Assembly (NCBI GenBank): GCA_006538405.1
Contig: BJKQ01000007.1
Location: 2,604,001-2,668,000 of the forward strand
Reading direction: 5' to 3'
Length of the DNA stretch: 64,000 nt
Origin: Hansfordia pulvinata
Lineage: Eukaryota; Ascomycota; Sordariomycetes; Xylariales
Below, piece after piece: positions 10,928 through 21,605 of the stretch (position 1 is the stretch's first letter; the number at the start of each line of letters is the position of its first letter). A model generated the notes under the pieces. The model did no database searches and was not told the DNA's origin. It saw only the letters and a list, made by a program, of their open reading frames with translations. The position numbers were made by a program, and so were the translations under genes.

Positions 10928-12600
10928 CTACCACTTTTTGGCTTCCGACCCGTCCGGGGGCAGCGTCTCGTACTTCTTCTCCTTGGCCTCTGACCAGTTC
11001 GTGCTGAGGGAGGTCCCGTTGCTCTCCACGTAACTCTTCATCATGGCGCGCTTCGTGTCCTCGTCCGCGTTCTTGTAGATCGACTGGAAGAAGCTGTTGA
11101 TGTCTTCATCCTTCTTGTCGTCTTCGTCGTCCTTGATGCTGTCCCAGTTCATGGGCCCCTTTTTCGAGGACGTGGGATACGCCGGCGCACTGGATGTACC
11201 GCTGGGAGCGGTTGAGGGCGCGGCGGTCTTTGCCGCAGGAGCCACGGTGGGACGGGGCTTATCGGCTGAATCCGTACTGGATTCTACTGCCTCCCGCAAC
11301 TTTTGGTTCAGAGCCAGATACCAAGTCTTCTCGTTGCCTTCAAAGTCCAAACCAAGATCCTTGGGCTGTTGATGACTGTCAAAATTGGTTAGCTGTAGTC
11401 TTTCAAAGGCGCAAGCTTCACTTACCCTGACTGGGTGATCAACGAATGGAAATGGCCGTACTCGGGCTTGGCTCCCAGCGCCGCGTTGTCTGCCACTACT
11501 GCCTTGCTTCTCTGCAGAGAAGGCCACTTGCCAGGGGTCTCCTTCTTCAGTACCAGCTCAATTTTCATGGACTTGACTGTATGTTTCGTCTCCGAGGGTA
11601 CAATCTTGTCAAACAGCGACAGGTGAATCTGCTCGGAGAGGGTACCGGGTATCGGGCCCAGTGTGATCTGTCGGACGTCAGCATATCCAGCCAAAGATTA
11701 GGAACTGGGTCTACTTGCACTCTGCGGTTGCGCGTCCACCTTGAGTTCATCCTTGGACACGTTCTTGACAAAAAAGTCAATGTTCAAAGTCGTGTCGCTC
11801 TGGTAGTAGCTGGATCGGATTCCCTGCTGAATGTGCAGCGGCTGGTACTGGCTCCACAGAGCATCCCAAGAAGAGGCAGCGTCACTGCCTGCGGTGGCAC
11901 CGGCTGCAGTCGCTGCCTGATCCTGGCTGCTCGCCGGACCACTCTGAGCTGTAGCAGGCGTAGAACCCGGGTTCGTCTTCTTGGATGGGGGCTCCGCATC
12001 GGGCGTGGGGTACTTGGCACCGACTCCAACCTTGCGGCCCGGGTGGCCCGGGGGCAGGGTTTGGAGCTGCGTGAGGGCCTGTACTCGCCACGAACTGGCG
12101 GTGTTCTTCTGGCGGGTCTCCTTGGTACGGCCGCTCCCGCCGCCCATGGCCTGGGCCATGGCATCCTGCTTGCTGGCAGGTTGGTTCTGGCTGGTGACCT
12201 CGTCGATCTTCACGTCGTAGTCGCCGTTGGCGTCGACCCTGTTCTGCTGGCCGTCGTCCTCGGAAGCCTTGGCTTGCTCCAAGAGTCTGATGGCCCAGAA
12301 AGCGCAAATGTCGGCATCGGCGAAGCGGCCCATGCGGAAGTAAGTGACGGCTCTGCGGATCTGGGCTTCGACCATGTGGTCCCTGTTTGCGCGACCCAGT
12401 GCGACATGGAGTCCTTTGACGGCATCGTAGAGAGCCAGGTCGAAGTCGCCAGTGCGCAGATGAGCCTTGGAGCGCTCCAGAAGCCAGAGGGGGGCGGGCC
12501 GGTCTTTCAGCGCCTCTGTGAGCTTCTCGATGGCCTGGTTGTAGTCTCCGTCTTGGACTGCTTGAACGCCCTGGGCGGCCAACACCTCAGAGGAAGGCAT
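10928..12600 (-). CDS. sgt1: SGT1 co-chaperone (TPR-CS-SGS)
   Basis: Co-chaperone that links HSP90 to SCF ubiquitin ligases and kinetochore assembly in yeast; cytosolic and nuclear. Exons on minus are 12600-11719, 11667-11426 and 11375-10928, giving 523 residues. Residues 1-120 are TPR repeats (A-V-Q-D-G-D-Y-N-Q-A-I-E-K-L start the first). A variable Gln/Ser/Ala linker follows, then a CS domain at about 260-345 (N-I-D-F-F-V-K-N-V to K-I-E-L-V-L-K-K). The SGS domain at the end includes M-N-W-D-S-I-K-D-D and F-F-Q-S-I-Y-K-N-A-D-E-D. The first intron, inside the CS domain, only fits as a GC-AG intron (GCAAGT donor at 11718). The second intron is a normal GT-AG. Its 5' end faces the 3' end of ERG7, 640 bp away. 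Confidence 0.93.
11668..11718 (-). other. GC-AG intron in SGT1
   Basis: A 51-nt intron between the codons for A-Q-P-Q-S and I-T-L-G-P. The only donor that keeps the CS-domain frame and length is GCAAGT at 11718-11713. The nearby GT at 11720-11719 would be out of phase with the acceptor at 11669-11668. A weaker in-phase GTGGAC upstream would delete conserved residues of the beta sandwich. A ctgac-like branch site precedes the acceptor. Confidence 0.65.
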
Positions 12601-13239
12601 ACTGGTGGCACAAGGAACGGGGGTGTGGCGTCGATGTGAAGCAGGTATTTCCGTGTGTCGACTCTTAAGGAAGCTGCGAAGATGCCCAGAGACGCGGCTT
12701 GGTGATGGAAAGCGGCCTGGGTGAGTCGTGGTAGAGGGTAGAAGTGGGAAGAAGATGCTGGCGCGATGAGCATCACGTGGGGGCGGGTCCCCGGGTGGGC
12801 GTTGGTTTGAAGCACTGGCGGCCCTGCAACGTCAACTCGCAGAGCCGCTGATGGTGGGGTAGAGTTGGAAGTACCTGCTGCCCGTGTCTGGGCCTGGGAA
12901 TACCCGCGGGGCGGGCGCCTGGCGGCATCCATGTGCTATGGAGCCCGCTGGAGGCTGCCAGCAACATGGCGCTAACCAGCACGAAACCTCCGCCGACAGC
13001 CTCGCTGACGTTGATCTCCGGCACTTCACTCTATATGGAACGAGCAAGCAAATTCCTCGGTCCGCGCAGTGCCCTTGTTGAATGAGGAGATGCTGCAAAT
13101 TCAGTTTTACCTTTCTTCACATTAATTAATATTGCCATCTCGAGTTTCCAATACCATGACGAACGGCGCGCGGCGGACGAGAGCTAGAACGAAGCAGCTA
13201 ATCTTTCTCCGTCCCCGTGGCCGGCGTACTCTCGACACC
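12601..13239. other. SGT1 promoter / ERG7 3' flank
   Basis: Both flanking genes are on minus, so this 639-bp gap holds the ERG7 terminator and the SGT1 promoter. The minus frame across 12773-13024 has a hydrophobic stretch but begins at a GTG, not an ATG, so it is not called as a gene. A short AT-rich patch (attaattaatattgcc) lies near 13120-13137, close to the ERG7 3' end. Confidence 0.5.
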
Positions 13240-15573
13240 CTAGATTACAGCCTCTTCCGGATATTTGCTGGCAAACATGCCGAGCGCCTTCATCGTAAAC
13301 GTGAACCTGTAGTTCGGATACGAGATCATGCAGCTCTTGTTGAACACACCCTCGATTGCCTCCTGCTTCCACTCCCCGTTCGCCTGCTGCCTCTCCATGA
13401 TCAGCTTGATACCCTTTTTGATCGGCTCAATGTCCGGATAGTCGGCGTGCATCAGCCCGATCAACGCCCAGGCCGTCATCACCACTTGCGACCCACTCGA
13501 GTGCTCCGTGTACTCCATTCGTTCGCAGGACTAGAACAATAGATTAGTTTCGCAGGCCCACGCGGCGCCACCGGGATAGATTGCTTACTCGGTAGCTTTC
13601 TGACCATCCTCCGTCTACCCTTTGCTTCGATATCAAAAACTCGCACGCCTTCTTCGAGTGGGGGCTGTTGTCGTAGTGCTCGCCAATGCTGTGGAAGCTT
13701 TCCAGAGCAAACATGGTGGCGTAGGTGTAGCAGATTGCCCAGTTTCCGTAGAATGAGCCGTCTGCCTCCTGGTACGACTTGATCCACCGTAGTGACCGGC
13801 CTATGAACGCTTCGATCTCCTTGGTCCTGTAGTCGGGCCAATACTTGCCGAATAGCGTCAGCGCCGTGATCACCGCTGTCGTGCACTCGACGTAGTCGTA
13901 TTCAATCATGATCTTCCCAAAAACCTCGGCCGCGTTGAGCATCTCCATCCACGGGCTACCTCTTGTGGGCTCGTAGGAGGAACAGGCCCCAGACGGGTTC
14001 TGGTACGTGAGCAGCGTGTCCACGGCGTCAAAGATACGCTGGTCCTCCAGCAGCTGGGGGTACCCCGGGGTCTTCTGCAGCAGTATGACCGATTTCAGCG
14101 CCTCGGAGACGCAATCGCACACGGCATAGCCTTGGTCCCTGGTGCTGAAAGCCCAGGCGCCCTTTCGCTGTTGCCGATAGCAGACGTCCTGGTCTTTGCA
14201 GTTCTCGCGAATCTGCTGCTGATCCAAAAATCCCAAGGCTTTGGTCAACATCGGTCGCCACCGGTCATTCTCGGCCAGCCCGGCGTCCACGGCAGCCTGG
14301 ATCAGAAACGATGTGTCCCAGCACTGAACGCCATTTGTGCCGTTGCAGAGCATGCCTTCGGGCTTGACCCACATGGCGTCCTCCAGCCTCTCGATATGCC
14401 TGCGGACCGAATAGGAGCCGGGGCCGTCCCGAATGTAGCAGGCAATGGTGTTCATGGCGGCGTTGACGGGGGCCAGATCGGCATAGTCGGTGTTCTCGTC
14501 CTCCATGTCGATCAGCTTGCTCGTCCACTCTTCCGTGGCGTCAACGAGACGCTGGGGGCGAAGGTAGGGGTTCCAAATGTTGACGAGGACCCAGTTGGCC
14601 GTGTTGAGGAGCCAGGACTTTGGATGGTAGTTCTCGGGCTCGTTAATGGTGTTGCGGTTGGCGGCCCAGTTGATCTTGCTATGGGGCTCGACAAACAGCT
14701 CTTGGCGCAACTCCCGAATGACACTCGTCTCCTCGCACACCCAGCGCTTGCTCCAGATGTAGCCCATCGGCAGATAAACCTGGCGCATGTGAATCCACCA
14801 CCGCCAGGGTGCAAAGGGAACCCAGTCAGGCAGCATCCAGAACTCCGGGGGCACGGGGTTGACAATGTCCCAGTGGCAGATACCCAGGACGCTGAGCCAG
14901 AACTTGGCCCAGTGGGGTGCGTGGGTGGCACCGCCGAGCTTGTGCAAGGTGGCGCGGGCCCTGACCATGACGGGGTGCTCGGCGTCGACGCCCACCAGGC
15001 GCAGGACCGTGTAGTTGAGCGAGGTGCCAAAGACGGTGCTCTCGCCCTCAATGTGCAAGCCCCAGCCGCCATCGTCGGGGTGGGCGCGCGCAAAGAGGTA
15101 GTTCTTGATCTCCGTGGCGACGTACCAGGGGATCGGGGTCTTGGTGGCGTACCAGGTGATGACGATACCGGGCAGGAGGAACATGGGGCCGCCGTACTCG
15201 CAACCCCACTGGCCGGAGGGGAGCTGGAGCTTCTCGAAGAAGGACAGGCCATTGGTGACGGCGTCGAGAGGTCTTGCGGGTGCGGGTAGGTCGGGGATGT
15301 CGGCATCGAGCCCCAGGTACCATTTGTCGGCGAGAGACTGGGGCCATTTCTGGGCAGCAGCGTCATCCTCGAGGTAGTGCCAGGTGTGGCGGCCGGCCTC
15401 GTCGAGCATGCGCCATCGGGTGCGGTCGGTGGTGTCGGCAACGCGGAGACGCTTCGCTTCGGTGTTTGGAGAGAGGGCATCGTGGCCATTCGGGCGCTTT
15501 CTGGACTTTGCGGGGTGGCCGCGGTGTCGAGGCCATTGGCCACAGCGGCGCCGTTTGACCGGGTCGTGACCAT
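13240..15573 (-). CDS. erg7: lanosterol synthase (oxidosqualene cyclase), N-terminus frameshifted
   Basis: Cyclises 2,3-oxidosqualene to lanosterol in ergosterol synthesis, at the ER or lipid droplets. Exon 1 ends at 13589 and exon 2 is 13530-13240, with a 58-nt GT-AG intron. From the Met at 15409 to the stop there are 703 residues, matching the family core: the catalytic acid is the Asp in C-D-C-V-S-E (about residue 432 from that Met), QW-type repeats (D-G-G-W-G-L-H, D-G-G-W-S-E-S) are present, and the late loop reads N-K-S-C-M-I-S as in lanosterol synthases. The conserved T-D-R-T-R-W-R-M lies upstream of 15409 in the same frame but has no ATG before a stop. The likely true start is 15573, in another frame (M-V-T-T-R-S-N-G-A-A). 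One missing base around 15495-15530, for example in an A3 run, would join them into about 758 residues. Confidence 0.9.
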
Positions 15574-15908
15574 GGTGTCAGTCGGGGCGCGGGATAGCCT
15601 GAATAGCGTCGAGCCCTGCTGGTAGAGAGGCTGAAGATCCGCCGGCAGGGAGCGTGACACGGGGCGAAGACGCTGGCGCCGTCGGGATTGAAGTATGTGG
15701 GCGTTATCGAAGGGCGTGAGGGCGCCGACCTGAAGAGCGGGAGAGGAACGCCGCTCTATGAAATTGGCGAACGAGACCAGTTGCGCGGCCCTAGACTCCG
15801 CGTTGAGCAGGCACGATCGACTGCGGCAGCGTCGCAATTTCCCCTGCAGATCGCTGCGAGGCACTGTGGCACTCACAGCACGGCAGGTACTGCAAGCCCA
15901 GCCGAGCC

Positions 15909-15983
15909 AGCCCGGTGCCCCTGTAAACCCGGCATGCCAGCTTGGGTTTAGCGGGTCAGGCTGGGCTCCAGGGGCACCGGGCT
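15909..15983. repeat. perfect 15-bp inverted repeat with nested 7-bp inverted repeat
   Basis: The arm agcccggtgcccctg (15909-15923) is the exact reverse complement of caggggcaccgggct (15969-15983). Inside, taaaccc (15924-15930) pairs with gggttta (15944-15950) around a 13-nt loop. The whole could form a GC-rich hairpin or cruciform about 340-410 bp upstream of the ERG7 start. Confidence 0.85.
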
Positions 15984-16287
15984 GCAGATGCATGGCCCGG
16001 GGGTGTTGAAGGTCCAGTCGAAGCACGGGCGGTCGCACGGGGTCCGCGGGTGGCGGCCCCGAGGGTTACTGTGCGCTCTTGAGGGCTACAGGGCCAACCT
16101 CCAGGCACCGACCCCACCGAAGCTGGAAGCTCGACCTCCGGGGAGGGGACCTTCCATGGGTGCATGAGAAGCTCTGATGCGGGGGTTAGCGTGCCCACCC
16201 TCCCCTGGATGGCGCCGGAGTACAGCGGACGTCCCAGTGCCGTCAGCTGCCTTTAGGGCTGAATTGGTGGCTGCGGGCGTCCACGGG

Positions 16288-16295
16288 TACGAGTA
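16288..16295 (+). repeat. TACGAGTA octamer, upstream of SPO11
   Basis: One exact copy of the dispersed octamer described in the findings, in the context gggTACGAGTAtccc, 235 bp before the SPO11 ATG. Confidence 0.7.
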
Positions 16296-16529
16296 TCCCA
16301 CGTCGTCCACCCATCCAAATGTCACCATGCACAGTATCGTCCCTCACAAGAGCCGCCGCGAGGCAACCTCTCCACTCCCAATTCATTCTGGCGCCAAGCA
16401 TCTTGATTTTCCATCACCCAAGAGCATCTTCGTCTGTCCCGATCTGCTGGCATTCACTTAGTCGATTGTCATTTCGATTACCCACTGGTGCTACCCTTTC
16501 CCGTTTACGCAGCATGCAAAGCCTCGGCC

Positions 16530-18163
16530 ATGGCCACTGGTCCGATTTCGACTGGCTCTAGCCAACCAATCGACTTCTCAGCCACGCAGTTCCCTCGCCA
16601 AGATATTGCTAGAGAGACTTTGAATAGAACCTCTCTTTCTCAAAACAATCCGTTCCTTCCCGCTCCCGGCTTCGTCATTTGCAAGATCGAGGAGATACTC
16701 GAGTCCCTAGTGGATGCCCTGCTTGAAAACCGACCTCTGCAAATACCCATTGTGAGCCGCCCTTCCGGGGCTGTCCGTTCGGTCCGCTTCCCGTCAACCA
16801 ACGAGGTCGAGGTCAAGAGATTCAGTACGTCATGCCTTGGCTCGGGAGTATTTGGTCCGGCGTTGATGCCTTCCGCAACTCTTGACTTACCCGGATTCAC
16901 CAAACACCAGCCTGCCTCCTACGCATTCTGCACTTATCCCACCAGTCGCTGATGACCGACTCCATCATCACAAAGAGGTGGGTGCATTCTTGCCAAATTC
17001 CTGCGGACTCTGGTTGAGTAGTCTGTGCAGAAACATCTACTACCAAGACCCCGGCCTGTTTGGAAGCCAGGCTTATGTGGACCAGCTCGTCGATGACCTC
17101 GCCTTCACTTTAGGCACTGGGCGAGATGCCCTCAATATAGTACGCCATCCTCGGCCGCCACGTCGGTCCGGTTTCTAACAAGCCACACTTCTAGGTTGCC
17201 ACGTCAAGGGGGGCCATGGCAGGAGAGATCACGGTCAAGCTCGCTCACGGAACGACCGTCAACGGACTCGTAGACAAAAACGTCAGAGCGAACCCTTAGT
17301 CACGGTCATGGTGGGGTACTGACAAGAGCTTTCAGGGCACGTTGATACCTTCACCGCGAGACATTGTGGACATTGATGTCCATTCAGCTCAGTGGGTGCT
17401 TGTCGTCGAGAAGGATGTAAGTGGTGCGAAAGAACCCTGAGAATGTCCAGGCTTATAGAAAATACTAGGCTACTTTTCGAAGCCTGGCAGCTTCCAAGTA
17501 CTACTCAATCTCGAATGCAGGAAAAGGCATCATCCTCACTGTACAGCGTCCCAAGAATGTCCGTCGTCGGGATCAAAGCTTACCGCTCCGCAGGCCAAAG
17601 GCTACCCCGATCTGATTACTCGCCAATTCCTGCATCTTTTGAATTCGAGATTTCCTCACCTGATACTCTTAGCGCTCGTCGACTTCGATCCAGATGGGCT
17701 TCGAATTCTCAATACGTACAGGCTCGGGAGCAAAGGGTTGCAGCACGAACCGAACATTTGCGTTCCGGGGCTTTCATGGCTGGGGCCTAAATTAGGCGAC
17801 ATACTGCACCAAGCTTCCCGGAGACAAGATGGGCCTCTTGAATCATGCGACAATTCTGCGCCGTGGGGTCGGATACGAACTCGAACTAACGACATCGATG
17901 CGGATAAGGACGACTTGCGGACAAGAGGGGCCGCCCAGTCCGGCGCTATCGGGCCTCTCAGTCCTATCGATCGGTCCAAGGCTATCAGTATGCTTCACAC
18001 ACTGTCGCATGGGGGAGACGATGATGCCGGTGATCCAACACTTCAACGAGAGCTTCAACTCATGCTCAAGCTGAACATCAAAGCCGAGATACAAGCTGTA
18101 GACCAGGACGGGGATATATCGTCGTGGCTGGATGCGAAGCTGGCTCAAGAATTAGGGTCTTAG
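16530..18163 (+). CDS. spo11: SPO11 meiotic recombination endonuclease (seven exons)
   Basis: Topoisomerase VI A-like protein that makes the DNA double-strand breaks that start meiotic recombination. Exons are 16530-16824, 16911-16977, 17031-17139, 17195-17281, 17336-17416, 17469-17540 and 17594-18163, giving 426 residues; each intron is 52-86 nt and GT-AG. The winged-helix part holds L-L-R-I-L-H-L-S-H and the catalytic Tyr in R-N-I-Y-Y-Q-D-P-G-L-F (second Tyr, residue 125). The Toprim part holds V-V-E-K-D (E211) and V-D-F-D-P-D-G (D267, D269), which bind metal. G-K-G-I-I-L-T-A-K-G-Y-P-D spans the sixth junction and confirms it. The start at 16530 is the first ATG in frame; the frame is open upstream only from a GTG. 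All key residues are intact. Confidence 0.93.
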
Positions 18164-19075
18164 GGAAGTCGGCTCGAATGCTCCCGTGACAGGATTTAGC
18201 AGGCGAGGCATGGCCAGTACAGGCCGATTTTGACGACACCGGCAATCTGTGTAAGCATGAGAGGCTGCTGGGTCAAGTAGCGACCATGGTCGAACAGCAG
18301 TCGGGCAGGGCTTGGTAAGTTCACAGAGTAGATGGCTTATTTACCAATACAGAGGCAACCCACTTAAGATATGGCACGCAGAGGACAGGCGACGCGGCAA
18401 CTGCTCGACTGCAATGGGTCACGTGACCGCGTGCCCCTCCACAGCCGCGGGGCAGAGACGGTGCTGGTCACTCAGGGTTCGCCGCGGGGCGCGTGTCGCA
18501 TGCGTGGGCTGGCCGCAATGAAATCCACAAATTTTGTCTGCCAGACTCCGAACCTTTGTTATTTTTGCCATAAGTCAGAAGCAGCCACCTTGAGGAATTC
18601 GTCAGAAGGGCAAGTCAACGTCTGTGTTTCGCACTCATACAGCATTCGGTGACACGAGTTGCGCACCCATTCCCACTTGAGTGCGGAGTGAAAAGGAAAC
18701 AAACAAAAAACTCTGCGCCTAAGCACCGCGACCGCACCAGCGGACATAAGCCTTGGCGCCACATCTCGAATCTACGCGACACTTGCACGAGGCATCAGTA
18801 CCACCACCCACTGTATAAGCAGACGAATATAGACCACGACGAGCTGTTGTGCGGACAAGAGAATTCATTTCTGAAGCCAGTGACTAGCTTCTGGCGCAAA
18901 AGCTGCGAAGAATCGCCCAGTTCCTCCTTGTCAACGGATAGCGGGGTACCCCTCGCTCGCACCAGCACGGACAACCGATTCTCGGATCGCGGGGTTAGCG
19001 ACGCGACAGGGGAAAAAAAAAAAAAAAAGAATCACCTGCACTCACCAGGGGAATCCACGCACGCACAAGAAGAAA
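18164..19075. other. intergenic region between SPO11 and the ankyrin gene
   Basis: About 0.9 kb with no supported gene. It holds the SPO11 3' flank and the promoter/leader of the YAR1-like gene, including an A16 run at 19013-19028, about 50 bp before that gene's ATG. Confidence 0.5.
19013..19028 (+). repeat. A16 homopolymer in the YAR1-like leader
   Basis: Sixteen consecutive A bases end 47 bp upstream of the ATG at 19076. Poly(dA) tracts in fungal promoters commonly exclude nucleosomes; that role is inferred here. Confidence 0.7.
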
Positions 19076-19910
19076 ATGGCACCCAAGCTTTCCGAGGAGG
19101 AGGTCGACGACCTGATCTACCTCGCGCGCGCCGGCGAGGAGGCCGAGCTGGACACGGAGCTACGCAGACTCGCGGAGCGCGAGGGCGCCTCCTCGCCCGC
19201 CGAGATCCTCGCCGCCGCGCGCGACGAGCCCGGCGCGACCTGCCTTCACATGGCAGCCGCCAACGGCCACTCCAGTAAGTCTCCACCACGATGGTTTGCT
19301 GTGCGGCATGGGGCTTGCTAGCGGACGCCTGTCGCCTCCGGTGCGCTGCCCGCCCGGAAAATTGAATGCGCCGCCGCGGCAGTGTTTTGAGAGCCCGGAT
19401 CACACATGGCGTGCTGACCTGTCTGCAGAAACCGTGACCCTCATCCTGTCACACCTGCCCACGACGACGGAAGCGGCTCCGCCAGCCCCAGCCCCAGCCC
19501 CAGCGTCAGCGCCTGAGCAGGGCGCGACGTCGACGGGGGCAGAGAGCGGCGAGGGCGGCGCCGCAGCGGCGGCAGGACCGGCGGCGGCGACGGTCACGGT
19601 GACGCCGGCCAACTACATCGACGCGGCCAACGAGTACGGCAACACGGCGCTGCACTGGGCCTGCCTGGGCGGGCACCTGGACGCGGTGCGCCTGCTGCTC
19701 TCGCGCGGGGCGTCGCCGACGAGCGCCAACTCGCGCGACGAGATCCCGCTCGACCTGGCCGCCTTCAACGCCCACAACCACGTCGTCGAGCACTTCCTGT
19801 CGCGCAGTCGCGACATCGAGGGCGAGAACGCGGGGGGGCTGGCAGCCGGTGCCGCGGGCGTGCAGGTCGACGTCGTCGAGGAGGGCGGCGAGGGCGGCGC
19901 GCAGTCTTGA
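19076..19910 (+). CDS. yar1: YAR1-like ankyrin repeat protein
   Basis: In yeast, Yar1 is the dedicated chaperone of ribosomal protein Rps3 and helps 40S subunit assembly; this protein has the same layout. Exons are 19076-19274 and 19429-19910, with a 154-nt GT-AG intron and a ctgac branch site, giving 226 residues. The N-terminus is an acidic helix (E-E-E-V-D-D-L-I-Y-L-A-R-A-G). The first ankyrin repeat contains T-C-L-H-M-A-A-A-N-G-H, and the intron falls inside it. An Ala/Pro-rich insert near residues 80-120 is followed by a second ankyrin repeat (G-N-T-A-L-H-W-A-C-L-G-G-H-L-D-A-V) and a degenerate third. The tail is acidic and Gly-rich. The insert is low complexity and probably disordered. 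The ortholog assignment is likely but not proven. Confidence 0.82.
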
Positions 19911-19916
19911 GGCTGG

Positions 19917-19957
19917 GCCGGGCAGGGCAGGGCAGGGCAGGGCAGGGCAGGGCAGGG
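19917..19957 (+). repeat. GGCAG pentanucleotide tandem repeat
   Basis: About seven or eight head-to-tail copies of GGCAG start a few bases after the YAR1-like stop codon, probably inside the 3' untranslated region. Copy number is likely to vary between strains. Confidence 0.8.
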
Positions 19958-21588
19958 GCCGGACAGCGGTCGGCGCTGGGAGGGAGTAAAGTAAGAAGGG
20001 GCAGAAAGAAAAAAACGAAGTGGTCGGGCATGGGAGAAATAGAACAGCTGGAGGACTGGAAAACCCTGTGTATGGGTGGTAGCGGTATGGCTCAAGATCA
20101 GGACGGGGGAGGATTGTCAGTCTCCGCTGTAGATCGGCTTCGTTCCAGTACAGTCTCAATGGATTCGTCTCTACCAACCCCTGCGGTGCAGGACACTGCT
20201 GGACGTGACGGTGGACGGTCGCATACCATGAGCCGCTGGTTTCTCGAAAACAGACTCCTCGACGCTGTTGGCGAGCGAAGTCTGAAAGCGTGGCCCACGA
20301 CGCCGAACCCCGGCCAGGTCGCTTATTGAGCCGCCGAGCCGGGAAAGGCATATTTCTCCTAGCTGCCTCTTTCCTACGACGGTCACGGAGGTGTTTTGGC
20401 TTGCCGTCGTCTTCTTCAACCATCTGCGGCGACTATGAAGTCTAGCTATCCGAGGACGAAGCCTCGGCCGAACGCCAGCGTACTCGAACTGCCATCTTCT
20501 TTTTGCTATTCTACCTAACGCAAGATATCAGACCAGTCAGTCTCGGGTTGTTCGAGTCTCCCGGGATCACATGCCGTGGTGGGAGGAATCGTCTGAGATA
20601 TCTTCCGAGTCGAGATGAATGTGGCGAAATGGACACGACCCGGCCTTGGCCTTGCCAGCCACGGGCATACCCATCTTCGGTAGAGTTTGTGGGCACTTTC
20701 GACACCCGATATCCGACCAGCTTGAGAATATATTCCGGCAGATTGGGAAGCGAGGGGGCCAGCCGGAGCACCACGAACCTGACCGCGAGTGCTGCTGGGC
20801 CCGTCGTTCCTTGCTCATCTTGAAATGTAACGAAGCAGTCGATCCTCAAATGCCTTGGTCGTTCCGTCGAGACAGCTCGCGGGGTGTGGCAACTTGCAAG
20901 CCAGATGTCTTGATGCAAGATACCAATAATAGTCCCATATTCGCAGCTGCGCTCTTCAACACTGCGTGTTGTCTCGGGTGGTGAGATAGTCCCCCCACCA
21001 ACGTGCCGAAGAAAGCCTCTACCAAAGAACCGAGACACTTCACAAGAGCCTCGCCTCGAAACATACCAGACTCGAAACACCCTCGTACCCGTCGGAGCAT
21101 CCCCCCTTCCCAAACACACACAGATATACACCACTTGCAGAGTCGTCAAGCCACTGGGTGCGTCGCTCCCCCACAGCCTTGCCGCCCCCAAGACAGACGG
21201 CGAACCCCCGGGCCAGGCTTTGTGTCTCGCGGCGAGCACCAAGCCCCATTTCCTTCGAGACCGGGATATACCCCCGCCCCCCCTTTTTCCTTCCCTCATC
21301 CCTACCGGTCCCGATCGCACGTCCCGTCCCACCTGATGAACCATGCAACCCCGCGAGTGAGGCGGCAGGGTCCAGCGCAGGGCGCGGGAGAAGAGATCGG
21401 GGCGTGAGGCGGCGGCGGCGGCGGCGGCTCGCACGCGGCTCGATCGGGCCGAGAAGGGGGGGGGAGGGGGTGTTGGAAACTCATCAACTTGCCCCGTCGC
21501 TAGCCCCCCTTCTCGCTTTCCTTGGTTTCTGCTTCTACCCTTTCCTCTGATACGAATGGCGGCGTCATAGCCGGGTGCGGAACCACCA

Positions 21589-21605
21589 CCCCCCCCCCCC
21601 CCCCC
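21589..21605 (+). repeat. C17 homopolymer
   Basis: Seventeen C bases in a row after a short CCA repeat, in the gene-free region. Confidence 0.75.

Larger units (their letters stand above)
15574..16529. other. divergent promoter region of ERG7 and SPO11
   Basis: This 956-bp region separates the ERG7 start (minus) from the SPO11 start (plus). It contains the inverted repeat at 15909-15983 and one TACGAGTA octamer at 16288-16295. No coding frame here has recognisable content; the minus frame reaching to 16038 is in the ERG7 leader. No clear TATA box was found. Confidence 0.5.

Noticed and set aside
12773..13098. Small membrane protein between ERG7 and SGT1 on minus
   Set aside because: The hydrophobic stretch has no ATG start in frame and sits where the SGT1 promoter and leader are expected.
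14132..15289. Long plus-strand open frame (385 codons) opposite ERG7
   Set aside because: It has no domain, is Gly/Val/Leu-rich and lies antisense to a conserved gene; strong G/C third-position bias in ERG7 removes stops on the other strand.
20511..21434. Minus-strand open frame of 307 codons in the gene-free region
   Set aside because: It begins with an Ala run from a GGC microsatellite and contains no motif; composition follows local simple sequence.
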